From Pseudomonas sp. H9 (GTDB taxonomy: Bacteria; Pseudomonadota; Gammaproteobacteria; Pseudomonadales; Pseudomonadaceae): a stretch of DNA of 64,000 nt. The stretch is taken from assembly GCF_004353925.1 (NCBI RefSeq), contig NZ_SMOK01000007.1, positions 62,001 to 126,000 of the forward strand, written 5' to 3'. The position numbers and the translations under genes are program-made. A model generated the notes under the pieces. It did not search any database. It saw only the letters and a program-made list of their open reading frames with translations, and was not told where the DNA came from. This document shows positions 27,566 through 39,577 of the stretch, piece after piece (the first letter of the stretch is position 1; the number at the start of each line of letters is the position of its first letter).

Positions 27566-29272
27566 GTGAATGTAAGTCCCTGTAATGCACCAAGAACCTC
27601 TGGCAATCGGCTGCGTAAAGCCTGGTTGGCAGGCGCAACACTGGTAGGCCTGTTCAGCGCTGGCCAGCTCTGGGCGTTCAACCTTGACGACGTTGCGGCC
27701 AAGGCGAAGGATCTTGCCGGGCAAAAATACGAGGCGCCGAAAAGCAACCTGCCAGCCGTGTTCCGTGACATGAAGTACGGTGATTACCAGCAAATCCGCT
27801 TCCTGACGGAAAAAGCTGAGTGGGCCAAGGACAAAACGCCGTTCAAGCTGTCCTTCTATCACCAGGGCATGCATTTCGACACGCCGGTGAAAATCAACGA
27901 AGTGACCGCGACCAAGGTCGAGGAAATCAAGTACGACCCGAGCCGTTTCGACTTCGGCAACGTGCAGTTTGATGCCAAGGCTACCGAAAACCTCGGCTAC
28001 GCCGGTTTCCGCGTGCTGTACCCGATCAACAAGGCTGACAAGCAGGACGAGATCATGACCCTGCTTGGCGCCAGCTACTTCCGCGTCGTCGGCAAGGGCC
28101 ATGTCTATGGTCTGTCCGCACGTGGCCTGGCCATCGACACCGCACTGCCGTCGGGCGAAGAATTCCCCCGCTTCACCGAGTTCTGGGTCGAGAAGCCAAA
28201 GCCGACCGACAAGCACCTGGTGATCTACGCGCTGCTCGACTCGCCGCGTTCCACCGGCGCCTACAAGCTGACCCTGCGTCCGGGCAGCGACACCATTGTT
28301 GATGTCAAATCCAAGGTGTTCCTGCGTGACCACGTCAGCCGCCTGGGCATTGCCCCGCTGACCAGCATGTTCCTGTTCGGTGGCAACCAGCCATCGAAAG
28401 TGCCGAACTACCGTCCGGCCCTGCACGACTCCGAAGGCCTGTCGATCCACGCCGGTAACGGCGAATGGCTGTGGCGCCCGCTGAACAACCCGAAACACCT
28501 GGCCGTGAGCAATTTCAGCGTGGAAAACCCGCGTGGTTTCGGCTTGCTGCAGCGTCAGCGTGAGTTCAGCCAGTTCGAAGACCTCGACGACAACTACCAG
28601 AAGCGCCCAAGCGCCTGGATCGAGCCGGTGGGTGACTGGGGCAAGGGCACTGTCGATCTGGTCGAGATTCCGACAGCCGATGAAACCAACGACAACATCG
28701 TTGCCTTCTGGAGCCCTGAAAAGCTGCCGGAGCCAGGCACGCCGTTCGAATATGCCTACCGTCTACACTGGACTATTGACGAGTCCGAGTTCCACTCGCC
28801 AAACCTGGGTTGGGTCAAGCAGACCCTGCGTTCGACCGGTGACGTCAAGCAGTCCAACCTGATCCGTCAACCGGATGGCACTATCGCCTTCCTGGTCGAC
28901 TTTGAAGGCCCGGTACTGGCCAAGCTGCCGGAAGACACCGCTGTACGTAGCCAGGTCAGCATCGGCGACAACGCCGAACTGGTTGAAAACAACCTGCGCT
29001 ACAACCCGGAAATCAAAGGCTGGCGTCTGACCTTGCGGATGAATGTCAAAGACCCGAGCAAGTCCGTGGAAATGCGTGCCGCGTTGCTGCGTGACGTTCC
29101 GGTCGAGCCAGCAAAGCCAGCTAAACAGGACAAAGCTGCGGCCAAGACTGCCAAAGCCGAGAAACCTGCCGAGCAACCTGCCGCCGATGCGGCGTCCACC
29201 ACTGGGGCACCGGCCACCACCGAGCAGGTGTTGACCGAGACCTGGAGCTATCAGTTGCCTGCCGATGAGTAA
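27566..29272 (+). CDS. opgG: Periplasmic glucan biosynthesis protein G
   Basis: A 568-residue OpgG/MdoG protein needed for the branching of osmoregulated periplasmic glucans. The N-terminus has a signal peptide (positive RLRK, then a hydrophobic stretch ending QLWA before [15 protein letters not shown]), so it is periplasmic. The GTG at 27566 follows GCGAGGG by 6 bases and matches the N-terminus of the P. putida protein as I recall it; the longer reading has no good start. The C-terminus carries an Ala/Lys/Pro-rich tail (about 505-550). It overlaps opgH by 8 bases. Confidence 0.93.
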   Translation: MNVSPCNAPRTSGNRLRKAWLAGATLVGLFSAGQLWAFNLDDVAAKAKDLAGQKYEAPKSNLPAVFRDMKYGDYQQIRFLTEKAEWAKDKTPFKLSFYHQGMHFDTPVKINEVTATKVEEIKYDPSRFDFGNVQFDAKATENLGYAGFRVLYPINKADKQDEIMTLLGASYFRVVGKGHVYGLSARGLAIDTALPSGEEFPRFTEFWVEKPKPTDKHLVIYALLDSPRSTGAYKLTLRPGSDTIVDVKSKVFLRDHVSRLGIAPLTSMFLFGGNQPSKVPNYRPALHDSEGLSIHAGNGEWLWRPLNNPKHLAVSNFSVENPRGFGLLQRQREFSQFEDLDDNYQKRPSAWIEPVGDWGKGTVDLVEIPTADETNDNIVAFWSPEKLPEPGTPFEYAYRLHWTIDESEFHSPNLGWVKQTLRSTGDVKQSNLIRQPDGTIAFLVDFEGPVLAKLPEDTAVRSQVSIGDNAELVENNLRYNPEIKGWRLTLRMNVKDPSKSVEMRAALLRDVPVEPAKPAKQDKAAAKTAKAEKPAEQPAADAASTTGAPATTEQVLTETWSYQLPADE

Positions 29273-31838
29273 CTCTCAAGCACGGCCAGAATCGCTTGGC
29301 GAATACCTGGCCCACTTACCACTGAGCGATGAGCAGCGGGCGGAACTTGCCAGCTGCACCTCGTTCAGCGAGCTGCACCAACGATTGTCGGCCCAGCCGG
29401 GCACTCGCGACGCCGAAGCCGTGCAGGCTTCGGTAGGCGAGCGGCTGACCTTGAACAGCGCCCAGGACATGCACGACGCCGAAATGCTGGCGTTGGATGC
29501 CAGCGGGCGTGTGTGCCTGAAGGCGACGCCGCCGATCCGCCGTACTCGGGTGATTCCTGAGCCGTGGCGTACCAATATTCTGATCCGTGCCTGGCGTCGC
29601 TTGACCGGGCGTACCAACGCTCCGGCGCCGGCCAAGCGTGAGCTGCCCAAGGCTCGCTGGCGCTGGGTCGGTTCGATGCGCCGCTACATCCTGTTGGCCC
29701 TGATGCTGGGGCAGACCATCGTTGCCGGTTGGTACATGAAAGGCATCTTGCCGTACCAGGGCTGGTCGTTTGTCGATCTCGACGAAGTTATGCACCAGTC
29801 GCTGATGCAGACCGTCACGCAGGTGTGGCCGTATGCGCTGCAGACCAGCATCCTGATTCTGTTCGGCATCCTGTTCTGCTGGGTGTCGGCGGGTTTCTGG
29901 ACCGCGCTGATGGGCTTCCTGGAACTGTTGACCGGGCGCGACAAGTACCGTATTTCCGGCAGCAGCGCCGGTAACGAGCCAATCGAGGCCGGTGCGCGTA
30001 CGGCGATTGTCATGCCGATCTGCAACGAAGACGTCCCACGGGTGTTTGCCGGTTTGCGTGCGACCTTCGAGTCGGTCGCTGCCACCGGTGACCTCGACCG
30101 CTTCGACTTCTTTGTGCTCAGTGACACCAACGACACCGACATTGCCGTGGCCGAACAACAGGCCTGGCTGGAAGTGTGCCGCGAGGCCAAGGGTTTCGGG
30201 CGAATCTTCTACCGCCGCCGTCGTCGCCGTGTGAAGCGCAAGAGCGGCAACCTCGACGACTTCTGCCGCCGTTGGGGTGGTGACTACCGTTACATGGTGG
30301 TCCTTGACGCCGACAGCGTGATGAGTGGCGAATGCCTGACCAGCCTGGTGCGCTTGATGGAAGCCAACCCGGACGCTGGCATCATCCAGACCGCGCCAAA
30401 AGCCTCGGGCATGGACACCCTGTATGCGCGCATGCAGCAGTTCGCGACCCGCGTCTACGGCCCGCTGTTCACCGCCGGCCTGCACTTCTGGCAGCTGGGC
30501 GAATCGCACTACTGGGGCCATAACGCGATCATCCGCATGAAGCCGTTCATCGAGCACTGCGCCTTGGCGCCGTTGCCGGGCAAGGGCGCTTTTGCCGGTG
30601 CGATCCTCTCTCACGACTTCGTCGAAGCCGCGCTGATGCGTCGTGCCGGCTGGGGCGTTTGGATTGCCTACGACCTGCCGGGCAGCTATGAAGAACTGCC
30701 GCCCAACCTGCTCGATGAGCTCAAACGCGACCGGCGCTGGTGTCACGGCAACCTGATGAACTTCCGCCTGTTCCTGGTCAAGGGTATGCACCCGGTACAC
30801 CGTGCGGTGTTCCTGACTGGCGTCATGTCGTACCTGTCGGCACCGCTGTGGTTCTTCTTCCTGGTGCTGTCGACGGCGTTGCTGGCGACCAACACCCTGA
30901 TGGAGCCGCAGTACTTCCTAGAACCGCGTCAGCTCTACCCGTTGTGGCCACAGTGGCACCCAGAGAAGGCCATTGCGCTGTTCTCTACCACCATTGTGCT
31001 GTTGTTCCTGCCCAAGCTGCTCAGCGTCATCCTGATCTGGGCCAAGGGCGCGAAAGAGTTCGGCGGTCGTTTCAAAGTCACCCTGTCGATGCTGCTGGAG
31101 ATGCTGTTCTCCATGCTGCTGGCGCCAGTGCGGATGATTTTCCACACCCGTTTCGTACTGGCCGCGTTCCTCGGCTGGGCCGCGACCTGGAACTCGCCGC
31201 AGCGTGACGACGACTCCACTCCCTGGAGCGAGGCAGTGCGCCGTCATGGCCCGCAAACCTTGCTGGGCGTGGCTTGGGCCCTGCTGGTCGCTTGGCTGAA
31301 CCCGAGCTTCCTGTGGTGGCTGGTGCCGATTGTCGGTTCGCTGATGCTGTCGATCCCGGTTTCGGTGATCTCCAGCCGCGTGCATCTGGGCCTGCGTGCC
31401 AAGGATGAAAGCCTGTTCCTGATCCCTGAGGAATACGCGACCCCACGCGAGCTGTTGGCAACCGATCAGTACACCCACGAAAACCGCTGGCATGCCATGC
31501 ACGATGGTTTTGTCCGGGCAGTGGTTGATCCGCAGCAGAACGCCCTGGCCTGTGCCCTGGCCACTGCGCGTCATGGTGTCGCGGCACCGATTGAGTCGCT
31601 GCGTGCCGAACGCATCGGCAAGGCGCTGGAGGTGGGGCCGGGTGGCCTGGATGGTAATACCCGTTTAGCCCTGCTCAGCGACCCGGTCGCCCTGGCCCGT
31701 TTACATACACGGGTCTGGAATGAGCACAACGAGGCTTGGCTGGGCGTTTGGCGTAAGTCGATTGCCAACGATCCGCACTCGCCATTGTTGCCGTTGCATC
31801 CGGAGCCTGTGGCTCAGCCTTCTCTGGCCAGTGCCTGA
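29265..31838 (+). CDS. opgH: Glucan glucosyltransferase H
   Basis: An 857-residue inner-membrane glycosyltransferase (family 2) that polymerises the beta-1,2-glucan backbone from UDP-glucose and moves it to the periplasm. Hydrophobic segments flank a cytosolic catalytic domain with [12 protein letters not shown], the DxD motif [10 protein letters not shown], and RDRRWCHGN, the QxxRW-like acceptor motif. Several membrane helices follow. The N-terminal 100 residues are soluble. It is the second gene of opgGH and is followed by a REP pair. Confidence 0.95.
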   Translation: MSNSQARPESLGEYLAHLPLSDEQRAELASCTSFSELHQRLSAQPGTRDAEAVQASVGERLTLNSAQDMHDAEMLALDASGRVCLKATPPIRRTRVIPEPWRTNILIRAWRRLTGRTNAPAPAKRELPKARWRWVGSMRRYILLALMLGQTIVAGWYMKGILPYQGWSFVDLDEVMHQSLMQTVTQVWPYALQTSILILFGILFCWVSAGFWTALMGFLELLTGRDKYRISGSSAGNEPIEAGARTAIVMPICNEDVPRVFAGLRATFESVAATGDLDRFDFFVLSDTNDTDIAVAEQQAWLEVCREAKGFGRIFYRRRRRRVKRKSGNLDDFCRRWGGDYRYMVVLDADSVMSGECLTSLVRLMEANPDAGIIQTAPKASGMDTLYARMQQFATRVYGPLFTAGLHFWQLGESHYWGHNAIIRMKPFIEHCALAPLPGKGAFAGAILSHDFVEAALMRRAGWGVWIAYDLPGSYEELPPNLLDELKRDRRWCHGNLMNFRLFLVKGMHPVHRAVFLTGVMSYLSAPLWFFFLVLSTALLATNTLMEPQYFLEPRQLYPLWPQWHPEKAIALFSTTIVLLFLPKLLSVILIWAKGAKEFGGRFKVTLSMLLEMLFSMLLAPVRMIFHTRFVLAAFLGWAATWNSPQRDDDSTPWSEAVRRHGPQTLLGVAWALLVAWLNPSFLWWLVPIVGSLMLSIPVSVISSRVHLGLRAKDESLFLIPEEYATPRELLATDQYTHENRWHAMHDGFVRAVVDPQQNALACALATARHGVAAPIESLRAERIGKALEVGPGGLDGNTRLALLSDPVALARLHTRVWNEHNEAWLGVWRKSIANDPHSPLLPLHPEPVAQPSLASA

Positions 31839-31841
31839 TTG

Positions 31842-31896
31842 ATCGCGGGGCAAGCCCGCTCCCACAACGGTTGTGGGAGCGGGCTTGCCCCGCGAT
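31842..31896. repeat. REP element pair
   Basis: A tight inverted REP pair after opgH (loop only about 10 bases, ACAACGGTTGT), able to form a nearly continuous hairpin. Confidence 0.93.
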
Positions 31897-32028
31897 TTGT
31901 TTCAGCCCTTTTTCTGATACCCACAACGCTGCCCATGCGTTAGCATCCCTCCCGAATATCTCGCACCCGTCTGTAGGACGGTTCGCGCCAAGAATAAAAT
32001 TCGAGCTTTCTTGCTGGGGGATCTGGTG

Positions 32029-32832
32029 ATGTTTAAAAAATATCTGTCGATGCTGCTGGTCGGCGTCACCGCGCTGATGGCAGTCAATGCTGCCCAGGCA
32101 GCCGGCGCTATTGATGAGGCGGTTAAACGCGGCACCCTGCGTGCGGGCATGGACCCGACCTACATGCCGTTCCAGATGACCAACAAGCGCGGCGAGATCG
32201 TCGGTTTCGAGGTCGACATCCTCAAAGCCATGGCCAAGTCCATGGGCGTCAAGCTGGAAATGGTTTCCACCTCCTACGACGGCATCATTCCGGCCCTGAT
32301 GACCGACAAGTTCGACATCATCAGCAGCGGCATGACCCTGACCCAGGAGCGCAACCTCAAGCTGAACTTCAGCGAACCCTTCATCGTGGTCGGTCAGACC
32401 CTGCTGATCCGCAAGGAACTGGCGGGCGAGATCAAGTCCTACAAGGATTTGAACAACGAGAAGTACCGCCTGACCTCCAAGCTCGGCACCACTGGTGAAA
32501 TGGTCGCCAAGAAGCTGATCGGTAAAGCCAAGTACCACGGTTACGACAACGAGCAAGAAGCGGTCATGGACGTGGTCAACGGCAAGGCCGATGCCTTTGT
32601 TTACGATGCCCCGTACAACGTCGTCGCGGTCAACAAAGCCGGTGCTGGCAAGCTGATTTTCCTGGACAAGCCGTTCACCTTTGAACCGCTGGCCTTTGGC
32701 CTGAAGAAAGGCGACTACGACAGCATTAACTTCATCAACAACTTCCTGCACCAGATCAAGCACGACGGTACCTACGATCGAATCCACGACAAGTGGTTCA
32801 AGGACACCGCCTGGCTCAAGGACATGGAATAA
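32029..32832 (+). CDS. Polar amino acid ABC transporter, substrate-binding protein
   Basis: A 267-residue periplasmic binding protein of family 3 (SBP_bac_3). The signal peptide is MFKKYLSMLLVGVTALMAVNAAQA. The mature start GTLRAGMDPTYMPFQM and the later EVDILKAMAKSMGV and GTTGEMVAKK are typical. The ATG at 32029 follows CTGGGGG. The conserved arginine that binds the amino acid carboxylate is likely in LTQERNLKLNFSEPF. The exact substrate is not readable; acidic or polar amino acids are the usual ligands. Confidence 0.88.
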   Translation: MFKKYLSMLLVGVTALMAVNAAQAAGAIDEAVKRGTLRAGMDPTYMPFQMTNKRGEIVGFEVDILKAMAKSMGVKLEMVSTSYDGIIPALMTDKFDIISSGMTLTQERNLKLNFSEPFIVVGQTLLIRKELAGEIKSYKDLNNEKYRLTSKLGTTGEMVAKKLIGKAKYHGYDNEQEAVMDVVNGKADAFVYDAPYNVVAVNKAGAGKLIFLDKPFTFEPLAFGLKKGDYDSINFINNFLHQIKHDGTYDRIHDKWFKDTAWLKDME

Positions 32833-32865
32833 GGCCGAGGCACCAAGCCCGGTTTGAAACCCGAC

Positions 32866-32884
32866 GCGCAGGCTGGCCCTGCGC
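32866..32884 (+). other. Hairpin between binding protein and permease genes
   Basis: GCGCAGG and CCTGCGC form a 7-bp stem just after the binding-protein stop. Such intercistronic hairpins commonly keep binding-protein message more abundant than permease message; here that is inference. Confidence 0.5.
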
Positions 32885-32910
32885 GTTCGCTTTTACGGAA
32901 GTACCCTTAA

Positions 32911-33873
32911 GTGATCAAACACAAGAAAGCCCAGTGGCCCTGGCACGGGCTGACAGCATTGGTGCTGGTAGGCCTGGCGCTTAGCCTGTACTACGCGACC
33001 TCGATGATCTCCTATGAATGGAGCTGGAATCGGGTGCCGCAGTATTTTGCCTACCAGGCTGAAGTAGCCCAGCGCGCCAGTGAGAATGGCACCATCGAGT
33101 CGATCACCAGCAAAGGTGACATGGTCAGCGTTACCCTGCGCGACGAGAGTGGTGGCGAACAGGTGTTCAACGTCGAGTCGGCCAGCCTGATCCTGTCGCG
33201 CGGCGACGATGTGGCAGAAGGCGACCTGATTGGTGTGACCCATCACTGGGCCGCCGGCCCGTTGGCGTGGGGCTTGTGGACAACGATCTGGATCTCGCTG
33301 GCCTCTGGCGTGCTGGGCCTGGTGATTGGCCTGTTCGCCGGCTTGTGCCGTTTGTCCAACAACCCGACCTTGCGTGACCTGTCGACGGTGTATGTTGAAC
33401 TGGTCCGTGGTACGCCGCTGTTGGTTCAGATCTTCATTTTTTACTTTTTCATCGGCACGGTGCTCAACCTGTCCCGCGAGTTCGCAGGTGTTGCTGCGCT
33501 GGCCTTGTTCACGGGGGCGTATGTTGCCGAGATCGTGCGTGCCGGCGTGCAATCGATTGCCAAGGGGCAGGGCGAAGCGGCTCGTTCGCTGGGCCTGAGC
33601 GCGGGGCAGTCGATGCGCCATGTGGTGCTGCCACAAGCCTTCAAGCGCGTGCTGCCACCGCTGGCCGGGCAGTTCATCAGCCTGGTCAAAGACACCTCGC
33701 TGGTGTCGGTGATTGCCATTACCGAACTGACCAAAAGCGGGCGCGAAGCGATCACCACCTCGTTCTCGACGTTCGAGATCTGGTTCTGCGTTGCCGGTCT
33801 GTACCTGTTGATCAACCTGCCGCTGTCGCAGATAGCCAGCCGGCTTGAGCGGAGGCTTGCGCAAAGTGATTGA
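32911..33873 (+). CDS. Polar amino acid ABC transporter, permease with extra periplasmic domain
   Basis: A 320-residue inner-membrane permease of the His/Glu/Gln type. The coupling-loop motif [22 protein letters not shown] (EAA motif) is intact. Between the first helix (about 10-32) and the usual permease core (from about 115) there is a hydrophilic insert of about 80 residues (about 34-113), predicted to lie in the periplasm and rich in beta-like segments ([19 protein letters not shown]). Ordinary members are about 220-250 residues. The GTG start follows ACGGAAG. It overlaps the ATPase gene by 8 bases. Confidence 0.88.
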   Translation: MIKHKKAQWPWHGLTALVLVGLALSLYYATSMISYEWSWNRVPQYFAYQAEVAQRASENGTIESITSKGDMVSVTLRDESGGEQVFNVESASLILSRGDDVAEGDLIGVTHHWAAGPLAWGLWTTIWISLASGVLGLVIGLFAGLCRLSNNPTLRDLSTVYVELVRGTPLLVQIFIFYFFIGTVLNLSREFAGVAALALFTGAYVAEIVRAGVQSIAKGQGEAARSLGLSAGQSMRHVVLPQAFKRVLPPLAGQFISLVKDTSLVSVIAITELTKSGREAITTSFSTFEIWFCVAGLYLLINLPLSQIASRLERRLAQSD

Positions 33874-34600
33874 AGTCCGTGACTTGGTAAAAGTCTTCGA
33901 TACCCGTGGCCAGGTTGTGCGTGCGGTCGATCACGTCAGCACCAACGTGGCCAAGGGTGAAGTACTGGTGGTACTCGGGCCGTCGGGTTCGGGCAAATCA
34001 ACCTTCCTGCGTTGTCTGAACGGCCTGGAGTCGTTCGACGAGGGCACAGTGGCGATCGATGGCCTGCAACTGGCTGACCCGAAGACCGACGTAAACGCCT
34101 ACCGCCGTGAAGTCGGCATGGTGTTTCAGCACTTCAACCTGTTCCCGCACATGACCGTGCTGGAGAACCTGTGCCTGGCGCAGAAGGTTGTGCGTAAGCG
34201 TGGCAAGGCGGAGCGTGAGGCCAAGGCCCGTGCGTTGCTGGACAAGGTCGGTATTGGTCAGAAAGCCAATGAGTACCCATCGCGCCTTTCCGGTGGTCAG
34301 CAGCAGCGGGTTGCCATTGCCCGGGCATTGGCGATGGACCCGAAGGTGATGCTGTTCGATGAACCAACCTCAGCGCTCGACCCGGAAATGGTCGGTGAAG
34401 TGCTCGACGTCATGAAAACCCTGGCCCTGGAAGGCATGACCATGGTCTGCGTGACTCACGAAATGGGCTTTGCCCGCGAAGTGGCGGACCGCGTGTTGTT
34501 CTTCGACCATGGCAAATTGCTGGAAGACTCGCCGCCCGAAGCGTTCTTCACCTCGCCCAAAGACCTGCGCGCCCAAGCCTTCCTGCGTCAGGTGCTGTAA
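33866..34600 (+). CDS. Polar amino acid ABC transporter, ATP-binding protein
   Basis: A 244-residue ABC ATPase. Walker [11 protein letters not shown]-loop [11 protein letters not shown], signature [15 protein letters not shown] and Walker [13 protein letters not shown] are all intact, with the switch histidine in VTHEMGF. The GTG at 33866 is chosen because GCGGAGGC lies about 9 bases upstream; a TTG at 33845 would add 7 residues. Third gene of the importer operon. Confidence 0.93.
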   Translation: MIEVRDLVKVFDTRGQVVRAVDHVSTNVAKGEVLVVLGPSGSGKSTFLRCLNGLESFDEGTVAIDGLQLADPKTDVNAYRREVGMVFQHFNLFPHMTVLENLCLAQKVVRKRGKAEREAKARALLDKVGIGQKANEYPSRLSGGQQQRVAIARALAMDPKVMLFDEPTSALDPEMVGEVLDVMKTLALEGMTMVCVTHEMGFAREVADRVLFFDHGKLLEDSPPEAFFTSPKDLRAQAFLRQVL

Positions 34601-34603
34601 CCC

Positions 34604-34676
34604 GGTGGGAGCGGGCTTGCCCCGCGATTGCGGTATATCAGCTACATCGCAGTCGCGGGGCAAGCCCGCTCCCACA
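34604..34676. repeat. REP element pair, reversed arrangement
   Basis: Two REP units in the opposite order from most in this window: GGTGGGAGCGGGCTTGCCCC first (34604-34627), then TCGCGGGGCAAGCCCGCTCC (34653-34676), with a 25-base spacer. It lies between convergent genes. Confidence 0.92.
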
Positions 34677-34686
34677 GGGGGGGCAG

Positions 34687-36639
34687 TTATAGGTTGAAAC
34701 GGCCCACCAGGGTCTGCAACTGGCGCCCCAGACGTGCCAGTTCACCACTGGAAACCGCCGTTTCTTCGCTGGCGCTACTGGTCTGATCCGATACCTCGCG
34801 CACGTTGATCACACTGCGGTTGATCTCTTCTGCAACGGCGCTTTGCTGTTCGCTGGCCGTCGCGATCTGCTGGTTCATGCCCTGAATGTTCGACACCGTA
34901 TAGGTGATCTGCCCTAACGCATCACCGGCCTTGCGACTCAGTTCGACACTTTCGCGGGTCAGGCCCTTGCTGCTGTCGAGCAGGCGAGTGACTTGATCGG
35001 TGCCTTCATGCAAGTTGCCAATCAGCAGCTCGATCTCTTCGGTTGAATGTTGGGTCCGTTGCGCCAGGCCTCGAACTTCATCGGCGACCACGGCAAAACC
35101 ACGGCCCGCTTCGCCGGCCCGTGCCGCTTCGATGGCTGCGTTCAGGGCCAGCAGGTTGGTTTGCTCCGACACCGACTTGATCACATCCAAAATGCTACCG
35201 ATACGTTGGCTCTCGCCCGCCAACTGATGCATGGCATTGATCGAGCGGTCCATTTGCTTGGCCAGTTCTTCGATCTGCTCAACGGCCTCGGTTACCACGC
35301 GATCACCGATTTGTGCCTGCTGATCCGCCGCGGTGGCAGCTTGCGAGGCCTGCTCGGCATTGCGGGCGACTTCATGAACGGTCGCGCTCATCTGGTTCAT
35401 GGCCGTGGCAACCTGGTCGGTTTCATCTTTCTGTTGAGCGATCCTGACCTTGGTCTGCTCACTGACTGCAGCCAGTTGTTCGACGGCTGAAGACAGTTGA
35501 GTGATGCCCTGGCCGATGCCGCCAATCAATTCACGTAGGCTCAGGGTCATGGCGTACATGCTGTTCTGCAACTGGCCCATCTCGTCACGTCGCTGGACTT
35601 TCTCGGCATGCTGCAGGTCGCCGTTGGCGATGCGTGCAGCCAGCGCCAGGGTGTGCTTGAGCGGGGTGGTGATCTGCAAGGTGATCAACCAGGCTGCCAG
35701 GCCGCCCAGTATCAGCGCCAGGGCTACCTGGAATGTCAGGGCGGCTTCGGCTTGCAGCGCTTCAGCATCGCGCTGCGCAATCTGCTGCTCGCTCAGTTCG
35801 CGGCTGATATCGCGCAGCCGTATGCCTAGTTGTTCAAGCGTGTCCTGCAACTTCTCTACCTCAATGGCTGCACGGCGATACTGATCAAGGTTGCTATGAA
35901 AGCCCGGTAGTGCCGTCTGGAGGTTTTCCAGCATGATGCCCGGCAGGCTGTACTGCTGCATCAGCGGCGTCAATTGGCTAATCGCTTGCCCGGCGGCGTC
36001 GACCGCAACCTGACCGACAGTGCTGTAACTGTCGATTGGCTCGAAGGTATAGGCTGGAGCCTGGCTCTGTTGGTTGGCTACGTCGATATGCCGTGCGAAC
36101 GCTTCGATCAGGTTCAACAAGCGGCCTTGGGTGCTTTGCAGGCTATCGTCACGCCTGGTCGCCAACACCTGGCCTTGCAGTTCATCACTGAGTTCGACCA
36201 AGCGCTGCTCAGCAGCGTACAAGGCCTGTTGCCGCGCAAGGCGTAACGCTACCGCTTGTTGCAAGTGCTCGAAGCCTTGGGTAAAGCGCTGAACGGTTTG
36301 CTGCATGTCTTCGATCATCTGCCGATCGTCGGGCGCCTCATAGCGATTGCGCATGCTGGTCAGTAGCTCCTGCAAGGCGGTCAGCGACAGTTCGACTTGC
36401 GCTTTGCTCTGGGCATCATTGAGCACCCGAAAGGTGATGCGCTCGGCCCTGAGGTCTTTGCCGATGTCGTTGAGGCGGGCGATTTCCTGGAGTTTTTCCG
36501 AACGCACAATGGCGTCTTCCAGGGCGCGCCAGCCGCTGAAGGTGATCAATAGGGTCAGCAACAGGACCAAGGCAAAGGCCAGGGTCAGTTTCAGCCTGAC
36601 GCTCATGTTGCCTAGCATCCGATTCATAGCTCCGAACAT
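34687..36639 (-). CDS. Methyl-accepting chemotaxis protein, helical bimodular type
   Basis: A 650-residue chemoreceptor. Membrane helix at about 15-37, an all-helical periplasmic region of about 250 residues resembling HBM sensors (as in P. putida McpS), a second helix at about 295-320, HAMP, then a signalling domain with [22 protein letters not shown] sensors bind organic acids or bis-carboxylates in studied cases; the ligand here is unknown. ATG at 36639 has GGAG 6 bases upstream. It lies directly downstream of a second receptor of the same design. Confidence 0.88.
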   Translation of the reverse strand: MFGAMNRMLGNMSVRLKLTLAFALVLLLTLLITFSGWRALEDAIVRSEKLQEIARLNDIGKDLRAERITFRVLNDAQSKAQVELSLTALQELLTSMRNRYEAPDDRQMIEDMQQTVQRFTQGFEHLQQAVALRLARQQALYAAEQRLVELSDELQGQVLATRRDDSLQSTQGRLLNLIEAFARHIDVANQQSQAPAYTFEPIDSYSTVGQVAVDAAGQAISQLTPLMQQYSLPGIMLENLQTALPGFHSNLDQYRRAAIEVEKLQDTLEQLGIRLRDISRELSEQQIAQRDAEALQAEAALTFQVALALILGGLAAWLITLQITTPLKHTLALAARIANGDLQHAEKVQRRDEMGQLQNSMYAMTLSLRELIGGIGQGITQLSSAVEQLAAVSEQTKVRIAQQKDETDQVATAMNQMSATVHEVARNAEQASQAATAADQQAQIGDRVVTEAVEQIEELAKQMDRSINAMHQLAGESQRIGSILDVIKSVSEQTNLLALNAAIEAARAGEAGRGFAVVADEVRGLAQRTQHSTEEIELLIGNLHEGTDQVTRLLDSSKGLTRESVELSRKAGDALGQITYTVSNIQGMNQQIATASEQQSAVAEEINRSVINVREVSDQTSSASEETAVSSGELARLGRQLQTLVGRFNL

Positions 36640-36874
36640 GGTGGGCTCCAGCAGTTAAGGGGGGCACGCGCTCTGAAGGAATCAGGCGCTGCTCTTTGCT
36701 GATCGGCAGACACGAAGCAGGCTCGACCTGCAAACCATGTAGGAAACTTCGACTGACTAAGTAAGGAAAAAGACTGAATTTCGGGAAATGTAGGAAGGCT
36801 GCCCGAGGGCAATTGGCAGGCAGACGGGGAAGTTCAACCTGTGCTGCCCGAGCGGTAGCACAGGTTGTTTAAGC

Positions 36875-38791
36875 TCAGAGCTGGAATTTTCCTACCAGGC
36901 CCTGCAGGTGGGTGCCGAGGCGGGCCAGTTCGACGCTGGAAGCTGCCGTTTCTTCGCTGGCGGCGGAGGTCTGGTCCGATACGTCGCGTACGTTCATGAC
37001 ACTGCGGTTGATCTCCTCAGCCACTGCGCTTTGCTGTTCGGCGGCGGCGGCGATCTGCTGGTTCATGGCCTGAATCGAGGAGACGGTGCGGGTAATGGTG
37101 TCCAGCGAGGTCCCGGCACGACGGGTCAGCTCGACGCTGCTGTCGGTCAGGTTGCGGCTGGCGTCCATGGTGCTGGCGACCTGTTGCGTACCGCTTTGCA
37201 AACCGGCAATCAATGCTTCGATCTCTTCGGTCGATTGCTGGGTGCGTTGGGCCAGGCTGCGTACTTCATCGGCGACCACGGCAAAGCCTCGTCCGGCTTC
37301 GCCTGCACGGGCGGCCTCAATGGCGGCGTTGAGGGCCAGCAGGTTGGTTTGCTGGGCGACCGATTTGATCACATCCAGTACGCTGCCGATCTTGTCGCTT
37401 TCGCTCTTGAGCAGGCCCATGGCTTCGCTGGAGTGGTTCATTTCAGTGGCCAGTCGCTCGATCTGAGCAATTGCTTCGCCGACCACACGATCACCCTCGC
37501 GGGCCTGCTGGTCGGCTACCAGCGCGGCCTCCGAGGCTTCTTCGGCATTGCGCGCGACCTCTTGTACGGTGGCAGCCATTTCATTCATGGCGGTGGCCAC
37601 TTGGTCGGTTTCGACCTTTTGATTGTTGACCCCTGCGCTAGTCTGCTCGGTCACTGCCGAGAGCTCTTCAGCCGCGCTGGCAATCTGGGTAACGCCATCA
37701 CCGATGCCGCCAATCAACTCGCGCAGGCTGACGGTCATGCGTTGCATGCTGCCCTGCAGTTGGCCCAGCTCGTCGCGCCGCTCGATGACCAGGTCGTGGC
37801 GCAAGTCGCCACTGGCGACGCGGTCGGCAGCATTGAGGGTCTGACGCAGCGGGATGACGATCTGGCGGGTGATTGCCCAGGCAGCAAGCAAACCAAACAG
37901 CAAGGCAATGACTGTGGCCAGAGTAAGCATGAACTTGGCGTGCTGCGATTCTTCGTCGCGCAGTTGCGTCAGGTTGCTGGTCAGTTGCTGGCTTTGTTCG
38001 ATCAGGGTCTGGCCTTGAACAGACATCTGTTGCGCCGCCTGTTCCGAAGCGTTCTGCGCGGTGCCGAACTCGATCACCGCCGCACGGTAATTACCCAGGG
38101 CGCGGGCCGCCTGGTTGAGGTTGCCGGTGTAGTTCGCTGGCAGCACATCGGCCAGAGTCTTCAGTTGTGAGATTGCCTGATCGATGGCTTCAAGGGCCGT
38201 CTGTTGGAACTCGACCTTGCCGCTGTAGGTGTAGCCGCGCACCTGAAAGCGCGCCTGTTGCAGCAGTTTGTTGGCCCCGACGACACTATTGAACAGGTTC
38301 AGGTCGCTGCCACTGAGCAGTTGTTGCTCGACCTCGGTGGTCAACTTGGCCGCTTCATCGGCGCTGCTGCCGAGCACCGCACGGCTGGCTTCACGCTGAC
38401 GGGCCGCTTTTTCCGCGCTGTCCAGGGCAAGGCGGTACTGGCGCACGGCTTCTTTCTGCTGATCGATGCGCTGTAGGTTCTCGGCAAGAACAATGCGCTG
38501 GCCCACGCTCTGCAGCTGGCGTTCCAGGTGTGTCAGCGCGTTGTTGAGGTTCTGCGCTGCCGCGTCATCGCCCTTGATTTGCAGGTTCTGACGGGCGATG
38601 CGCAGTTCAAGGGTGGCTTGCGTCACCTGGGAGATGCCACCAAGGGTGTCGCCTCGGTTGATGATGCCGCTCATCCCCTGCCAACCGGTCAGCGTAATGC
38701 TCAAGGTCAGCAGCAGGACCAGGCCGAAGCCGATGCCGAGTTTTCGATTGACGCTTACGTTGCCCAGGTGCTGGGCTAACCAACGGTACAT
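36875..38791 (-). CDS. Methyl-accepting chemotaxis protein, helical bimodular type (second copy)
   Basis: A 638-residue receptor with the same layout as its neighbour: helix at about 17-38, helical sensor region to about 300 (with [12 protein letters not shown]), second helix, HAMP and [19 protein letters not shown]. The signalling half is nearly the same in both receptors, while the sensor halves differ strongly, as expected for tandem duplication followed by ligand divergence. ATG at 38791 (GGAG 7 bases upstream) is preferred to a longer frame from 38845. A 235-bp gap separates the two genes. Confidence 0.88.
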   Translation of the reverse strand: MYRWLAQHLGNVSVNRKLGIGFGLVLLLTLSITLTGWQGMSGIINRGDTLGGISQVTQATLELRIARQNLQIKGDDAAAQNLNNALTHLERQLQSVGQRIVLAENLQRIDQQKEAVRQYRLALDSAEKAARQREASRAVLGSSADEAAKLTTEVEQQLLSGSDLNLFNSVVGANKLLQQARFQVRGYTYSGKVEFQQTALEAIDQAISQLKTLADVLPANYTGNLNQAARALGNYRAAVIEFGTAQNASEQAAQQMSVQGQTLIEQSQQLTSNLTQLRDEESQHAKFMLTLATVIALLFGLLAAWAITRQIVIPLRQTLNAADRVASGDLRHDLVIERRDELGQLQGSMQRMTVSLRELIGGIGDGVTQIASAAEELSAVTEQTSAGVNNQKVETDQVATAMNEMAATVQEVARNAEEASEAALVADQQAREGDRVVGEAIAQIERLATEMNHSSEAMGLLKSESDKIGSVLDVIKSVAQQTNLLALNAAIEAARAGEAGRGFAVVADEVRSLAQRTQQSTEEIEALIAGLQSGTQQVASTMDASRNLTDSSVELTRRAGTSLDTITRTVSSIQAMNQQIAAAAEQQSAVAEEINRSVMNVRDVSDQTSAASEETAASSVELARLGTHLQGLVGKFQL

Positions 38792-38869
38792 GGTGGGACT
38801 CCATTGCGATCGGCAGGGCGATTTGTTGTTCTGGTGCCCATGCATCGGCGCCAGATCGCAAAACTGAAG

Positions 38870-39577
38870 TCAGAACAGACGAGCGAGCAGGGCGGTTACA
38901 GCGGTCTCTACGCGCAGGATGCGCTCCCCCAATTGCACAGGGGCAAGTCCGGCTTTACCGAGCAAGTCGATTTCGTAGGGAATCCAGCCGCCTTCTGGGC
39001 CGATCGCCAGCGTTACTGGCTCGTTCAGGCCGCGCGGGCAGGGCGGAAATGGCCCCGGGTGGCCGACCAGGCCGAGGGTGCCTTGGGTTATGGCGGGCAG
39101 GCGGTCTTCGACGAACGGCTTGAAGCGCTTCTCGATAATGACCTCGGGCAGTACCGTATCGCGGGTTTGTTCCAGGCCGAGGACCAGCTGTTCACGGATA
39201 GCCTCAGGCTCAAGGAACGGCGTTTGCCAGAAGCTTTTCTCGACCCGGTAGCTGTTGACCAGAATCAGCTTCGGTACGCCCATGGTGGCGACGGTCTGGA
39301 ACACCCGACGCAGCATTTTCGGACGTGGCAACGCCAGCACCAGCGTCAGTGGCAGTTTGGCGGGAGGTTCGCGGTCGAAGCTGACCGACAGCTCGGCTTC
39401 ATGGCCCTCCAGGCGCAGCACCCGGGCCTCACCCATGAGGCCGCCAATGCGCCCGACGCGCAGGGTATCGCCCACTTCGACCTTGTGAATCTCTTGCATG
39501 TGGGTAAAGCGCCGATCAGCCAGAACGACGCGGTCGGCCGCGATGAAGTCGGCGTCTTCAAGTAACAGCAGGTTCAC
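38870..39577 (-). CDS. rsmE: 16S rRNA m3U1498 methyltransferase
   Basis: A 235-residue SPOUT methyltransferase that methylates N3 of U1498 in 16S rRNA. The knotted SAM-site motif [10 protein letters not shown] is near the C-terminus with [11 protein letters not shown] after it. The GTG start overlaps the tatC stop (GTGA), making it the last gene of the long minus-strand run. Confidence 0.94.
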   Translation of the reverse strand: MNLLLLEDADFIAADRVVLADRRFTHMQEIHKVEVGDTLRVGRIGGLMGEARVLRLEGHEAELSVSFDREPPAKLPLTLVLALPRPKMLRRVFQTVATMGVPKLILVNSYRVEKSFWQTPFLEPEAIREQLVLGLEQTRDTVLPEVIIEKRFKPFVEDRLPAITQGTLGLVGHPGPFPPCPRGLNEPVTLAIGPEGGWIPYEIDLLGKAGLAPVQLGERILRVETAVTALLARLF

